Positions 20,076-28,367 of a stretch of 64,000 bases of DNA are shown piece by piece. The translations under genes were made by a program, and so were the position numbers. The stretch is from Hyphomicrobiales bacterium (GTDB taxonomy: Bacteria > Pseudomonadota > Alphaproteobacteria > Rhizobiales > Beijerinckiaceae), in the NCBI GenBank assembly GCA_028290285.1, contig JAQGKD010000072.1, positions 30,929 through 94,928 of the forward strand, in the 5' to 3' direction. The notes beneath the pieces are model-generated. The model was not told the origin of the DNA. It saw only the letters and a program-made list of their open reading frames with translations, and did not search any database. Numbering within the stretch: the stretch's first letter is position 1; each line of letters opens with the position of its first letter.

Positions 20076-21014
20076 TCATTGCTTCCAGCGCACGCTCCGC
20101 TCCGTGAAAATGGCCAGCAGCCCGCCCGCTGCGATGATGGACGCCCCCACGATCGCGATGGGCGTCGGACCTTCCCCGAAAAGGACGAACCCGAGAATCA
20201 AGGCCCAGATCATCGACGAGTAATCGAAGCAGGCGACGATGGAGGCATCGGCGAAGCGATAACTCTGCGTCATCAGGATCTGCCCTGCCCCGCCGAGCAG
20301 TCCGATGGCGATCAGCGGCGCCCAGTCTGCCGCCACCGGCCAGATCCAGGCCTGCGACTGGACGAGGGTCGCGCCGGGCCATGCAGATGGCCAGACCTCA
20401 CCCGCCATCACCATGAGAAAGCCAACGATGGTCGTCGTCGATTGGAAGTAGAAGACGATCGCACCCGTGTCTTCGCTGCGGGTCAGCCGGCGTGTCTGGA
20501 TCATGGCGATGGAGACGAGAACGGCTGCCGTAAAGGCGCTGAGAGCACCGAGCGCGCTATGCGCTCCGCCGGCCCCACCGATCCCCAGATGCTCCCACAA
20601 CATCACGATCACGCCGGAAAATCCGAGCATTACCGCGCCCCAGCGCGTCGCCCTCACCTGCTCGCCCAGAAGGAGCGCGGCGAAGACGACCACGAGAAGC
20701 GGCCCGGCGTAGCCAATCGCCGTCGCATCCGCAAGCGGCAGCAGCCCATAGGCCGCAAACATCAGGAACATGCTGCCGACGCCCGCGAGCGAGCGAACAA
20801 GGTGCCCGAGGAACCAGTTGGTCTTGAGCGCGCGCGGAAAGTCCCCGCGCATCAGCAGCCAGAAGACGAGAATGAACAACGCAAAGAACGAGCGGAAGAA
20901 GACCAGCTCTGCCACCGGATACGCGCTGTAGACTTTCACCAGGGCCAACATGCAGGCGAAGAGAAGAGTCGATGCGACCTTGAAGGCGATACCTTTCAGC
21001 ACGGCTTGGAACAT
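20076..21014 (-). CDS. EamA/DMT family transporter
   Basis: A 312-aa membrane protein with about ten hydrophobic helices arranged as two EamA repeats. The first includes ELVFFRSFFALFIL...LLPLADATAIGYAGPLLVVVFAALLLGE. The second ends with DASIVACFDYSSMIWALILGFVLFGE. The start MFQAVLKG at 21014 precedes the first helix by a short basic stretch. The family exports amino acids, nucleobases or other metabolites; the substrate cannot be predicted. Genes on either side are unrelated in function. Confidence 0.9.
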   Translation of the reverse strand: MFQAVLKGIAFKVASTLLFACMLALVKVYSAYPVAELVFFRSFFALFILVFWLLMRGDFPRALKTNWFLGHLVRSLAGVGSMFLMFAAYGLLPLADATAIGYAGPLLVVVFAALLLGEQVRATRWGAVMLGFSGVIVMLWEHLGIGGAGGAHSALGALSAFTAAVLVSIAMIQTRRLTRSEDTGAIVFYFQSTTTIVGFLMVMAGEVWPSAWPGATLVQSQAWIWPVAADWAPLIAIGLLGGAGQILMTQSYRFADASIVACFDYSSMIWALILGFVLFGEGPTPIAIVGASIIAAGGLLAIFTERSVRWKQ

Positions 21015-21153
21015 GCCGCGACGCCGCGCGCCGTGCCAGTCCGGCCGACAATCCCCAGATCCATCTCGTCCCCTCAGACCCTGCGCGTCCCGCGCCTCAC
21101 ATAGCTGCGCACCATGATCCGAGAGGATGGGCAGGGCAAGCGCGGCGCTGACG

Positions 21154-21771
21154 TCAGGCGAAGAAGCGCAACTTTTCCATGAGCGGCATGGCCTCGATGT
21201 CCGCGAGGCTCGGCGTTTCGGCAGGGTTGGACTCGACCGGCGGCTCCGAAGCGGATGGCGGACCGGCGCGGCGCATGGATTCGAGCCTCTCGCTGAGCCG
21301 TCCGATCTGGCTGTGCACAACATGGGCTGGGGACAGAGGCTCAGTCGAGGTTCCGGCCCCAGCCTCTTCCCGACGCACGAAGAAGGGTTTGGGTTCGATC
21401 ATGCGCTGCTCGATCAACCGCCGTTCCGACGGTTCCGGCTCACCGCCATGTTCGATCCGCAACATCTCCGTGTCGGGAGGGATCGGCAAAGGCCGGGTCC
21501 GCAGATGCGCGGTCACCTCGTCGAGGCGGCGGGCAAGCTCCTGCGCCATGGCGTGAAACTGCGCCACGTCGAACGAAGGCCGATCCTGCGGCACGGCCAC
21601 GGTCGATTCGATCCGGTGCAGTGAAGCGTGCAGCCGATCGGTTTCGGCCGCACGATTTCGGCGTGCGAATTCCGCCAGAAACCAGCGGCCACGAGCCGTT
21701 TCATTGACCGCCGCTTCGATGGTCTCGAAGTCGGCATCCTGAAATGCTTCTGAATCGGGCGTGGAAGACAT
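21154..21771 (-). CDS. Conserved hypothetical protein, about 205 aa
   Basis: Soluble protein with a charged N-terminal block (FETIEAAVNETARGRWFLAEFARRNRAAETDRLHASLHRIE), a helical middle and an acidic, Pro-rich C-terminus ending MPLMEKLRFFA. The ARGRWFLAE.ARRNR segment is familiar from uncharacterised alphaproteobacterial proteins, but no function is known to me. The start is uncertain: ATG 21771 gives MSSTPDSE, and a TTG at 21834 would add 21 residues; neither has a good Shine-Dalgarno. It lies 90 bp upstream of a divergence-free cytochrome region and may be autonomous. Confidence 0.7.
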   Translation of the reverse strand: MSSTPDSEAFQDADFETIEAAVNETARGRWFLAEFARRNRAAETDRLHASLHRIESTVAVPQDRPSFDVAQFHAMAQELARRLDEVTAHLRTRPLPIPPDTEMLRIEHGGEPEPSERRLIEQRMIEPKPFFVRREEAGAGTSTEPLSPAHVVHSQIGRLSERLESMRRAGPPSASEPPVESNPAETPSLADIEAMPLMEKLRFFA

Positions 21772-21861
21772 GAAGGGCACGAGCTCACGAATCGACCGCG
21801 ACCACTGTAGTGCATCGCGCTCCAATTCAAGCAATCGTATCTGGCTATGCTTGCGCGAGGC

Positions 21862-22794
21862 TCAGTTCTTCTTGGGCGGTCGTGCCGGCCCATCGCGCGG
21901 CGGCAGGCTCTTGAGGTATTCCGCCATGGCGTCACGGTCGGACTTCGCCAGCGCCCCGGTGTTGCGCACGACATCGGCCATCGACGAGCCGACTGAGTCA
22001 TAGTCAGGCGTGAAGCCCGTCGAGAGAAGCTCGGAAATATCGCCCTTCGACCACGACGCCAGCCCCTTGGCCGACGGCGTGATGTTGGGCACCCAGCCGT
22101 GCCCTTCGAGATCGGGACCGCCCGCGAACCGCTCACTTGCCACGATGCCGCCGATGGGATTGCGCGACGAATGGCATTCCGCGCAATGGCCGAGCGCCTC
22201 CACCAGATATTTTCCGCGGTTCCATTCGGGGCTGCGCGCCGCGTCATTCTTGACCGGCGTCGTGTCGAGGAAGAACTGCTTCCACAACCCGAGCCCCCTG
22301 CGGATGTTGAAGGGAAAGCTTATGTCATGCGCTCTTGCCTTGCCTTCGACGGGCGCAAGCGTCCGCAGATAAGCCATCAGGTCACGGATGTCCTCGATCT
22401 TCGCATGGGCGTAAGTCGTGTAGGGAAAGGCCGGATAATAATGCGTCCCTTCCGGCGACACCCCACGCAGCATGGCGTTGGCGAGATCGGCCACCGTCCA
22501 CGTCCCGATACCGTCGGTCGGATGGGGGGAAATATTTGGGGCGACGAAGGTTCCGAATGGCGATTTCAGCTCGAGCCCACCGCCGAGCAGCTTGCGGTCT
22601 GTCTGCCCCGGCGTCGCGTGGCACGATGCGCAGCCACCCGCGTTGAACACGATGGCGCCGCGCTCCGCGTCTCCACCCGTCTCGAGAGCTGCACCTCCAT
22701 CCAGGGGCACCGCTCGCACCGGAGACGTGAGCCACCAGAATACGCCGAATCCGGCAAATGCCAGCGCGACAAGGGCAGACAGAGTACGCTTCAT
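21862..22794 (-). CDS. Di-haem cytochrome c
   Basis: A 310-aa protein with an N-terminal hydrophobic signal/anchor (LVALAFAGFGVFWWLTS). Two CxxCH haem sites are present: CASCH near residue 57 and CAECH near residue 207. It resembles the membrane-anchored di-haem cytochromes associated with dehydrogenases (PNISPHPTDGIGTWT..., YY.AFPYT.Y). The start is ATG 22794. It lies 99 bp downstream of the cytochrome c' gene, past a probable terminator. It likely passes electrons in the periplasm; the donor enzyme is not in the window. Confidence 0.9.
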   Translation of the reverse strand: MKRTLSALVALAFAGFGVFWWLTSPVRAVPLDGGAALETGGDAERGAIVFNAGGCASCHATPGQTDRKLLGGGLELKSPFGTFVAPNISPHPTDGIGTWTVADLANAMLRGVSPEGTHYYPAFPYTTYAHAKIEDIRDLMAYLRTLAPVEGKARAHDISFPFNIRRGLGLWKQFFLDTTPVKNDAARSPEWNRGKYLVEALGHCAECHSSRNPIGGIVASERFAGGPDLEGHGWVPNITPSAKGLASWSKGDISELLSTGFTPDYDSVGSSMADVVRNTGALAKSDRDAMAEYLKSLPPRDGPARPPKKN

Positions 22795-22842
22795 GACCAA
22801 CCCCGACAGGACACTGGACGCCGGGGCGAACGAACCGGCATG

Positions 22843-22872
22843 AAAAAGGGGCGAGCCGTCACCAGCCGCCCC
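22843..22872 (-). terminator. Probable terminator after the cytochrome c' gene
   Basis: On the minus strand, GGGGCG (22872-22867) pairs with CGCCCC (22853-22848) and is followed by five T residues. It begins 21 bases after the cytochrome c' stop. The loop of 13 bases makes it moderate rather than strong. Confidence 0.5.
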
Positions 22873-22893
22873 TCGAAGATGCGGAGCTGAAGA

Positions 22894-23331
22894 TCAGCTC
22901 TTCTTCGCGCGATAGCCCTCGTGGCAGCTGCCGCAGTTCTTGCCAATGGCCGGGAAGTTCGCCTTGAAGCTCGCCTCGTCGGTGATCGAAGCCTGAGCTG
23001 CGACGGCCTCCTTCTCGAACTTCTCCCACTTGCCGTTGAAGTCGGCCTTGTCGGACCAGACCTTGGGCAAAGCGGCCGTGTCGTGGCCTGTCTTGCTGGT
23101 CTCGGGGAACAGCCCCGGAGCCTTCTTGCCGACGTCGGCGAAGGTCTTCAGCGAAGCCTGCACCTTACCCAGATCGAAAGGCGTCTCGCCCTTCATCATG
23201 GCGCCGGGCGCCTTCGAGGCCTCGGAGAGACTCTTCATGAGCTGTTGCCGCTCAACGATCGGATCGTTGTCAGCAAGCACATTGGTAACCCCGGCGCACA
23301 AGGCAGCGGCAATCAGCAGACGTCGAATCAT
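22894..23331 (-). CDS. Cytochrome c, class II (c'-type)
   Basis: A 145-aa secreted protein. The signal peptide (MIRRLLIAAALCAGVTNVLA) is followed by a four-helix domain and a C-terminal haem motif CGSCHEGYR eight residues from the end, the hallmark of class II cytochromes c. The start has GGAG 8 bases upstream. Family members act in electron transfer or NO/gas binding in the periplasm. It precedes the di-haem cytochrome gene on the same strand, possibly as a functional pair. Confidence 0.92.
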   Translation of the reverse strand: MIRRLLIAAALCAGVTNVLADNDPIVERQQLMKSLSEASKAPGAMMKGETPFDLGKVQASLKTFADVGKKAPGLFPETSKTGHDTAALPKVWSDKADFNGKWEKFEKEAVAAQASITDEASFKANFPAIGKNCGSCHEGYRAKKS

Positions 23332-23435
23332 TCGTAGATCTCCATGAACGGCCCAGAGCCGTGCAAGATGCGTAACCCATCTCGCCGCGCGAAACCGCTC
23401 TCGGCAAGGGGAAGGCTCCTCAAAATAGCGTGAAC

Positions 23436-23759
23436 TCAGCGTTCGACGGGCTCGCCCGCGTGCATCCAGGCGAGCAGGCTGCCCTGAAAATGCGTATGAA
23501 CGTCGGCGCGGCCTGCCGCTTGCGCCTGCTGGAGGCCCAGCAGCGTCCGGCGGCCGGACTGACAGGAGAGCACGACGAGCTTGTCGCGCGGCAGGGCGTC
23601 GGGCGCGAACGTCGAGAGGGGCATGCTGATCGCGCCAGGTATATGGCCGGCGGCATATTCATGCGGCTCGCGCACGTCCACGAGACAGATCGAGGCGTCA
23701 GCCAGACCTTTCTTGACCTCATCGAGGCTCACGACGTCCGCGCGGATCTGGTCGGTCAT
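23436..23759 (-). CDS. Rhodanese-like sulfurtransferase
   Basis: A 107-aa single rhodanese domain. The conserved ICLVDVREPHEYAAGHIPGAISMPL run is followed by the active-site loop VVLSCQSGRRT with the catalytic Cys at about residue 66. The start ATG 23759 has AAGGAGATAAGA immediately before it. It transfers sulfane sulfur in the cytoplasm. It lies 56 bp after the second chromate-transport half gene, same strand, and may be in that transcript. Confidence 0.92.
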   Translation of the reverse strand: MTDQIRADVVSLDEVKKGLADASICLVDVREPHEYAAGHIPGAISMPLSTFAPDALPRDKLVVLSCQSGRRTLLGLQQAQAAGRADVHTHFQGSLLAWMHAGEPVER

Positions 23760-23815
23760 TCTTATCTCCTTCGCAAGGAATTCCACTTGTCCGGGGTTTA
23801 CACCCAAACGCGGTC

Positions 23816-24367
23816 TCAGGGCGAGACCAGCAGGGCGACATTGAAGGCAAGGGCGCCGAGCAGAAGCAGCGCGAAGGGATGCACCTTCGGACGCCAGGTC
23901 AGGCACCCGGCGACCACGATCGCCGTGCCCCAGGCGAGCGGACCCGCCCCGGCCATGCGGAAGATCGCCAGCACGCCTGCGAACATCAGCCCCGTTCCGA
24001 TGGGCGCGAGGCCGGTCTCGAGCGCCTTGTGCCAGTCACGCCCGCGATAGCGGTTCCAGACGTTGGACACGCCAAGGCACAGGATCGAGGAAGGCACGAA
24101 CAGCGCAAAGGTAGCGACCAGCGCCCCGCCCCAGCCGGCAACCTTCCAGCCGATCAGGGTGACCAGCATCGAGCCCGGCCCCGGCGCGACGCGGGCAATG
24201 GCGAAAATCTCGATGAACTCGCGTGCGCTCATCCAGTGACGGACATCGACCGACTCGTATTGGATCGGTGCGAAAATGCTCGGGCCGCCGCCGATGGCGA
24301 CCAGCGAGAACGGTACGAAGACAGCCATCAATGCGAGATAGGCGGTGAGTGTCGAATCCTCACGCAT
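23816..24367 (-). CDS. Chromate transporter, C-terminal half protein
   Basis: A 183-aa membrane protein forming one CHR domain. The conserved motif VPFSLVAIGGGPSIFAPI near the N-terminus and ARVAPGPGSMLVTLIGW are typical of ChrA. The ORF overlaps the preceding half by 8 bp, implying translational coupling. In two-gene (short-chain) CHR systems the two halves are both needed for chromate efflux; the physiological substrate may be sulfate or another anion. Confidence 0.88.
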   Translation of the reverse strand: MREDSTLTAYLALMAVFVPFSLVAIGGGPSIFAPIQYESVDVRHWMSAREFIEIFAIARVAPGPGSMLVTLIGWKVAGWGGALVATFALFVPSSILCLGVSNVWNRYRGRDWHKALETGLAPIGTGLMFAGVLAIFRMAGAGPLAWGTAIVVAGCLTWRPKVHPFALLLLGALAFNVALLVSP

Positions 24368-24932
24368 CGGAGCCCTTTCTCGGCCAGACGGCCGCGACGC
24401 TGAGGGGGCCTACGATGAGCACGACCGGCACGAGCGGATATTGGAAAACGCCGACGGCGAGGAATGTCGCGATCATGGCCACCGTCGGAGCGAACCGCCG
24501 CACGACGCGCTGGCCACCCACGATGCCGATCCGCATGTTGAGGCCCACCGCCGCCGCCGCCACGCCGTCCACCGAGGCTTGCAGGATCGGATATTGCGCC
24601 ATGCTGTGATAGGCCATGGCCACCAGGATGCAGAGCACTGTCGGCGCCGCGAGCAGCGAGAACAGCGCCACCGCCGCGCCCCAGACACCGCGAATGCGAT
24701 AACCCACATAGACGCAGAGATTGGTGACATTGGCGCCCGGAAGCACCTGCGCCAGCGCGATCCCGGAGAGGAAATCATCCTCTTCCATCCAGTGATGCTG
24801 GTGCACGATCTGCCGATGGATCCAGCCGGTGAGGCCGCCGCCGAAACTGAAGAACCCCGTCCAGAAAAACACGCGCGTGAGAGTGAGAAGCGGGACCGGC
24901 GCAGGCTTTTCAAGCACGGTTACTTCGGGCAT
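24360..24932 (-). CDS. Chromate transporter, N-terminal half protein
   Basis: A 190-aa CHR-domain protein. The signature VFFWTGFFSFGGGLTGWIHR and ALAQVLPGANVTNLCVYVGY identify it. It is encoded upstream of the second half with an 8-bp overlap. The ATG at 24932 is preferred over the longer open frame because it gives a short cytoplasmic tail before the first conserved motif. Together with its partner it is a short-chain ChrA pair. Confidence 0.88.
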   Translation of the reverse strand: MPEVTVLEKPAPVPLLTLTRVFFWTGFFSFGGGLTGWIHRQIVHQHHWMEEDDFLSGIALAQVLPGANVTNLCVYVGYRIRGVWGAAVALFSLLAAPTVLCILVAMAYHSMAQYPILQASVDGVAAAAVGLNMRIGIVGGQRVVRRFAPTVAMIATFLAVGVFQYPLVPVVLIVGPLSVAAVWPRKGSDA

Positions 24933-25016
24933 CGACTCATCCGAAAGGAGCAAGGGGACGGCGCACAATTGGCCCGCTGGCACCGCTTGTCCATCTTTTG
25001 ATGTAAAGGGCTCCGC

Positions 25017-26258
25017 TCACGCCCCCTGGCCGAAGCCCTCGATGAAATGGGTGAGAATGCGCGAGGCCAGTTCGATGTCCTGTGGGCTGGCATATTCGTC
25101 ATTGTTGTGACTGACCCCGCCTGCGCAGCGCACGAACAGCATGGCGACGGGCCAGCGCCCGCGAAAGGCCAGAGCGTCATGTCCCGCGCCCGAGGGCAGA
25201 TGGAAAGGCGCCGCGCCGAAATGCGCCACGGACGCCGAGAGCCGCGCCTGCAATGCCGGGTCGCAGGGCGTGGCGGGCGCTTCATAGGTGACGCGCAAGG
25301 TGGTCTCGACCGAACGGCTCTTCGCGATGCCCTTCATGATGCCTTCCAGATCCGCACGCGCGGCGTTGCGGGCGGAATCGACGGGGCTCCGTAAATCCAG
25401 CGTGAAGCGCACCTCGCCCGGCACGACATTCACCGCACCCTTGGGAATGGAAATTGTGCCAACCGTCGCCACGAGATCGGCTTCGCTGCGCGCCCGCGCC
25501 TCGATGGCCAGGATCATCTCGGCCGCCGCCGAAAGGGGATCGTGCCGCATATGCATCGGCAGCGTACCCGCATGACCGGCCACGCCGCGAACCTGGACTT
25601 CAGCGCGTGTCGCGCCGTTGATCGCAGTCACCACCCCAACCGGCAGCTCGCGGTCTTCGAGCACCGGCCCCTGCTCGATATGCGCTTCGATGTAGCCAAG
25701 AACATGCGCGGGATCGCGCGCCTCCTCGGCGACATCGCCGCGCGGCGCCCCGAAATCGGCCAGCGCCTGCGCGCGCGTAACGCCATCGGCATCGACATCG
25801 GCGAGCGAGGAGGGATTGAACACGCCCGCCACGGCGCGCGAGCCGGTCAGCGTCGTGCGGAAACGCAGGCCCTCCTCGTCGCCGAAGGCGATCACCTCGA
25901 CCGCATGGGACAATACGCAGCCGCGCCGCGCGAGATCCGCCACGGCGGCGATGCCCATGACCACGCCGAGATTGCCGTCGAAACGCCCGGCATTTCGCAC
26001 CGTGTCGATATGCGAGCCCACGAGCAGCGCAGGCGCGTCGCGCGTCGCGCCCTCGTAGCGCCCGACGACATTCCCGATGCGGTCAATGCGAACGCTCATG
26101 CCCGCTTCGCGCATCCAGGCAGACACCAGCTTCGCCGCCTCACGATGGGCGGGCGTCAGCGTCAGGCGCGTCAGAACGCCCGGTTCGGATGTCGCATGCG
26201 CGAGTTCATCGAGCCGGCCCATGAGAACCGAGCCGCTGAGGGGATCGTGATCGCTCAT
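25017..26258 (-). CDS. M20 family allantoate amidohydrolase / N-carbamoylase
   Basis: A 413-aa metallo-amidase of the Zn-dependent hydantoinase/carbamoylase family. Metal and catalytic motifs are visible: VGSHIDTVRNAGRFDG, VIAFGDEEGLRF, IEAHIEQGP, GVAGHAGTLPM and PSGAGHDA. Because the allantoinase PuuE gene precedes it with a 4-bp ATGA overlap, allantoate deiminase (AllC-like) is the best guess. Acting on another N-carbamoyl amino acid remains possible. It functions in the cytoplasm to release ammonia from ureides. Confidence 0.88.
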   Translation of the reverse strand: MSDHDPLSGSVLMGRLDELAHATSEPGVLTRLTLTPAHREAAKLVSAWMREAGMSVRIDRIGNVVGRYEGATRDAPALLVGSHIDTVRNAGRFDGNLGVVMGIAAVADLARRGCVLSHAVEVIAFGDEEGLRFRTTLTGSRAVAGVFNPSSLADVDADGVTRAQALADFGAPRGDVAEEARDPAHVLGYIEAHIEQGPVLEDRELPVGVVTAINGATRAEVQVRGVAGHAGTLPMHMRHDPLSAAAEMILAIEARARSEADLVATVGTISIPKGAVNVVPGEVRFTLDLRSPVDSARNAARADLEGIMKGIAKSRSVETTLRVTYEAPATPCDPALQARLSASVAHFGAAPFHLPSGAGHDALAFRGRWPVAMLFVRCAGGVSHNNDEYASPQDIELASRILTHFIEGFGQGA

Positions 26259-27178
26259 CGAATGGGCTCCCCTGCGGGATGTACCGCGTGCCAGTGACGG
26301 GCCACATCGAGCCGGGTCGCCACCCACGCGTCCTCGTGGCCCTGCACATAATCCAGAAAACGTGCAATCGCAGCCGTGCGACCCGGCCGTCCCGCGAGAC
26401 GGCAATGCAGCCCGACCGACATCATCTTGGGCGCCCCTGCCCGCCCCTCGGCGAGCAGCACGTCGAAACTGTCCTTGAGGTAGGTGAAAAACTGATCGCC
26501 CGAGTTGAACCCCTGCGGGGTCGCAAAACGCATGTCGTTGGCGTCAAGCGTATAGGGAATGATGAGATGCGGGCCCTTGGGGCCGCTCACCCAGTAGGGC
26601 AGATCGTCGGCATAGGAGTCCGACGAATAGAGGAAGCCCCCTTCCTCCATCACGACTTCAGCCGAATGCATCGAGGCCCGGCCCGTGTACCAGCCGAGCG
26701 GCCGTTCGCCGGTCACATCCGTATGGATACGAATAGCCTCGACAAGATGCGCGCGTTCGTCCTCGATCGCGTAATCCTTGTACTCGATCCACTTGAGTCC
26801 GTGGCTGGCGATCTCCCAGCCCGCCTCGCGCATGGCCCCGACCTGCTCGGGCGAGCGTTGAAGCGCGGTCGCTACGCCATAGACGGTGACAGGCACGCCG
26901 CGCCCCGTGAACAGCCGCCACAGCCGCCAGAATCCGGCGCGCGCGCCATATTCATAGATGGATTCCATGTTCCAGTGACGCTGCCCCGGCCAGGGCTGTG
27001 CGCCCACGATCTCCGACAGAAAGGCTTCGGAGGCGGCATCGCCATGAATAATCGCGTTCTCGCCGCCCTCTTCATAATTAACGACGAACTGCACGCAGAT
27101 CTTGGCGCCGCCCGGCCAGCGCGCATCGGGCGGGTTGCGGCCGTAGCCGAGCATGTCGCGGGGGTAATTTTCAGCCAT
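26255..27178 (-). CDS. puuE: Allantoinase PuuE (polysaccharide-deacetylase fold)
   Basis: A 307-aa NodB-like polysaccharide deacetylase family protein. Its N-terminus (YPRDMLGYGRNPPDARWPGGAKICVQFVVNYEEGGE.....GD) and SDSYADDLPYW motif are those of the PuuE allantoinase, which is unrelated to the amidohydrolase-type AllB. It hydrolyses allantoin to allantoate in purine breakdown. The stop overlaps the next gene's start. The LysR gene is divergent, with a 108-bp shared promoter region. Confidence 0.9.
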   Translation of the reverse strand: MAENYPRDMLGYGRNPPDARWPGGAKICVQFVVNYEEGGENAIIHGDAASEAFLSEIVGAQPWPGQRHWNMESIYEYGARAGFWRLWRLFTGRGVPVTVYGVATALQRSPEQVGAMREAGWEIASHGLKWIEYKDYAIEDERAHLVEAIRIHTDVTGERPLGWYTGRASMHSAEVVMEEGGFLYSSDSYADDLPYWVSGPKGPHLIIPYTLDANDMRFATPQGFNSGDQFFTYLKDSFDVLLAEGRAGAPKMMSVGLHCRLAGRPGRTAAIARFLDYVQGHEDAWVATRLDVARHWHAVHPAGEPIR

Positions 27179-27286
27179 CAAATCCACCGGTTCGAAAGTT
27201 ACGGCAAAATACTCCCGCACGCCTCCACGGTCCAACAGCAAAGTCGCAGAGTTGTACGACGGCGCCAGCCGGGCCACACTGCACAG

Positions 27287-28180
27287 ATGCTGAACCTCGA
27301 CACTCTCGACCTCAAGCGCTTGCGCGCTTTCCAACTCGTCGCCCGCAACGGCAGCCTGCGCGTCGCCGCCAACCGCCTCAAGCAATCGATCCCCGCCATT
27401 TCAGGCAAGATCCGCAAACTCGAGCAGGAACTCGGCTTCGACCTGTTCGAGCGCCTGCCCAACCGCCTCGTCCTGACGCTTTCGGGCGAACGCTTCCTGC
27501 GCGAAGTCGAGGGCATATTCGAACGCGCCGAGCAGGCCCTGAGCACGCTGGAGGCACGCTCGCCGGAGCAGCGCCTCTCCATTTCGGTGGGCAGCGACCA
27601 CGCGTGGTATTTCGCCCCGAAGATTCGCGACTTCCTGGCCCGCTACCCGGCGGTGACGCTGGGTTTTCGCGTCTACAAATCAGCCGAGGCGCTGGAGGCG
27701 CTCGATCGCGGACAGGTCGAGATCAGCTTCGGCATTTTTCCGGATCTGCCGCGTACGCTGGAACGCCGTGCCATCGTCGCGACCACACTCTCCCTGGCCT
27801 ACAATCCGCAGGAATTCGGAGGCCGCCGCAAAGCGCCATCGCTGGCCGATCTCGCCCGCCACCGCCTGATCGTGCCCCCGCCATCCACCGTGACGCGCCG
27901 CCTGATCGAGACGCACCTGCGCCCGAGCATCGAACGCGCGGCATCGCTCATCGAAGTGCCGACCTGCGAGACAGCCGCCACCTTCGTCGAAATGGGCGTC
28001 GGCCCCGCCATCGTCCACACCCTTTGCATCGAGCGCATGCTGTCGCGCCACGTGCAGGCCGTCGACCTCGGGCCACGCTCCGGCACGCTCGCTTTCTCCG
28101 CTGTCTTCCGCAAGGGCGCACTGCGCGCACCACTCGCGCAGGCGCTGATCGACCAGATCACGGAGAGCGAGGCAGGTTAA
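27287..28180 (+). CDS. LysR family transcriptional regulator
   Basis: A 297-aa LysR protein. Its winged HTH lies in residues about 8-65 (LKRLRAFQLVARNGSLRVAANRLKQSIPAISGKIRKLEQELGFDLFER) and a substrate-binding domain follows. The ATG at 27287 starts 9 residues before the HTH. It is divergent from puuE-allantoate hydrolase with 108 bp between, the classic LysR layout, and it is also upstream of the HyuAB operon on its own strand. It may control either; no clear T-N11-A box was found. Confidence 0.92.
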   Translation: MLNLDTLDLKRLRAFQLVARNGSLRVAANRLKQSIPAISGKIRKLEQELGFDLFERLPNRLVLTLSGERFLREVEGIFERAEQALSTLEARSPEQRLSISVGSDHAWYFAPKIRDFLARYPAVTLGFRVYKSAEALEALDRGQVEISFGIFPDLPRTLERRAIVATTLSLAYNPQEFGGRRKAPSLADLARHRLIVPPPSTVTRRLIETHLRPSIERAASLIEVPTCETAATFVEMGVGPAIVHTLCIERMLSRHVQAVDLGPRSGTLAFSAVFRKGALRAPLAQALIDQITESEAG

Positions 28181-28182
28181 GC

Positions 28183-28196
28183 GCAGGTTTACCTGC
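28183..28196. promoter_or_regulatory. Short palindrome between lysR and hyuA
   Basis: GCAGGT (28183-28188), TT, ACCTGC (28191-28196) is a perfect palindrome two bases after the LysR stop and 172 bp before hyuA. It could be a hairpin or a regulator site; there is no T-tract. The rest of the 187-bp gap shows nothing clear. Confidence 0.25.
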
Positions 28197-28367
28197 CCTA
28201 CACGAACACCGAAGTTTACTCGGGGGCTCGGCACCCCTAGTCTCACGCTCAAAGTCGGAGAGGAAACACCAAGGACGGGCGCAAAAAGCGCCTGCGCGGC
28301 AGAGCCCCAAGGGGTCACAGCCTCGCCGTGTCCTGCCTCTCCATGTCGCAAAGGGCGGGGACGCGGA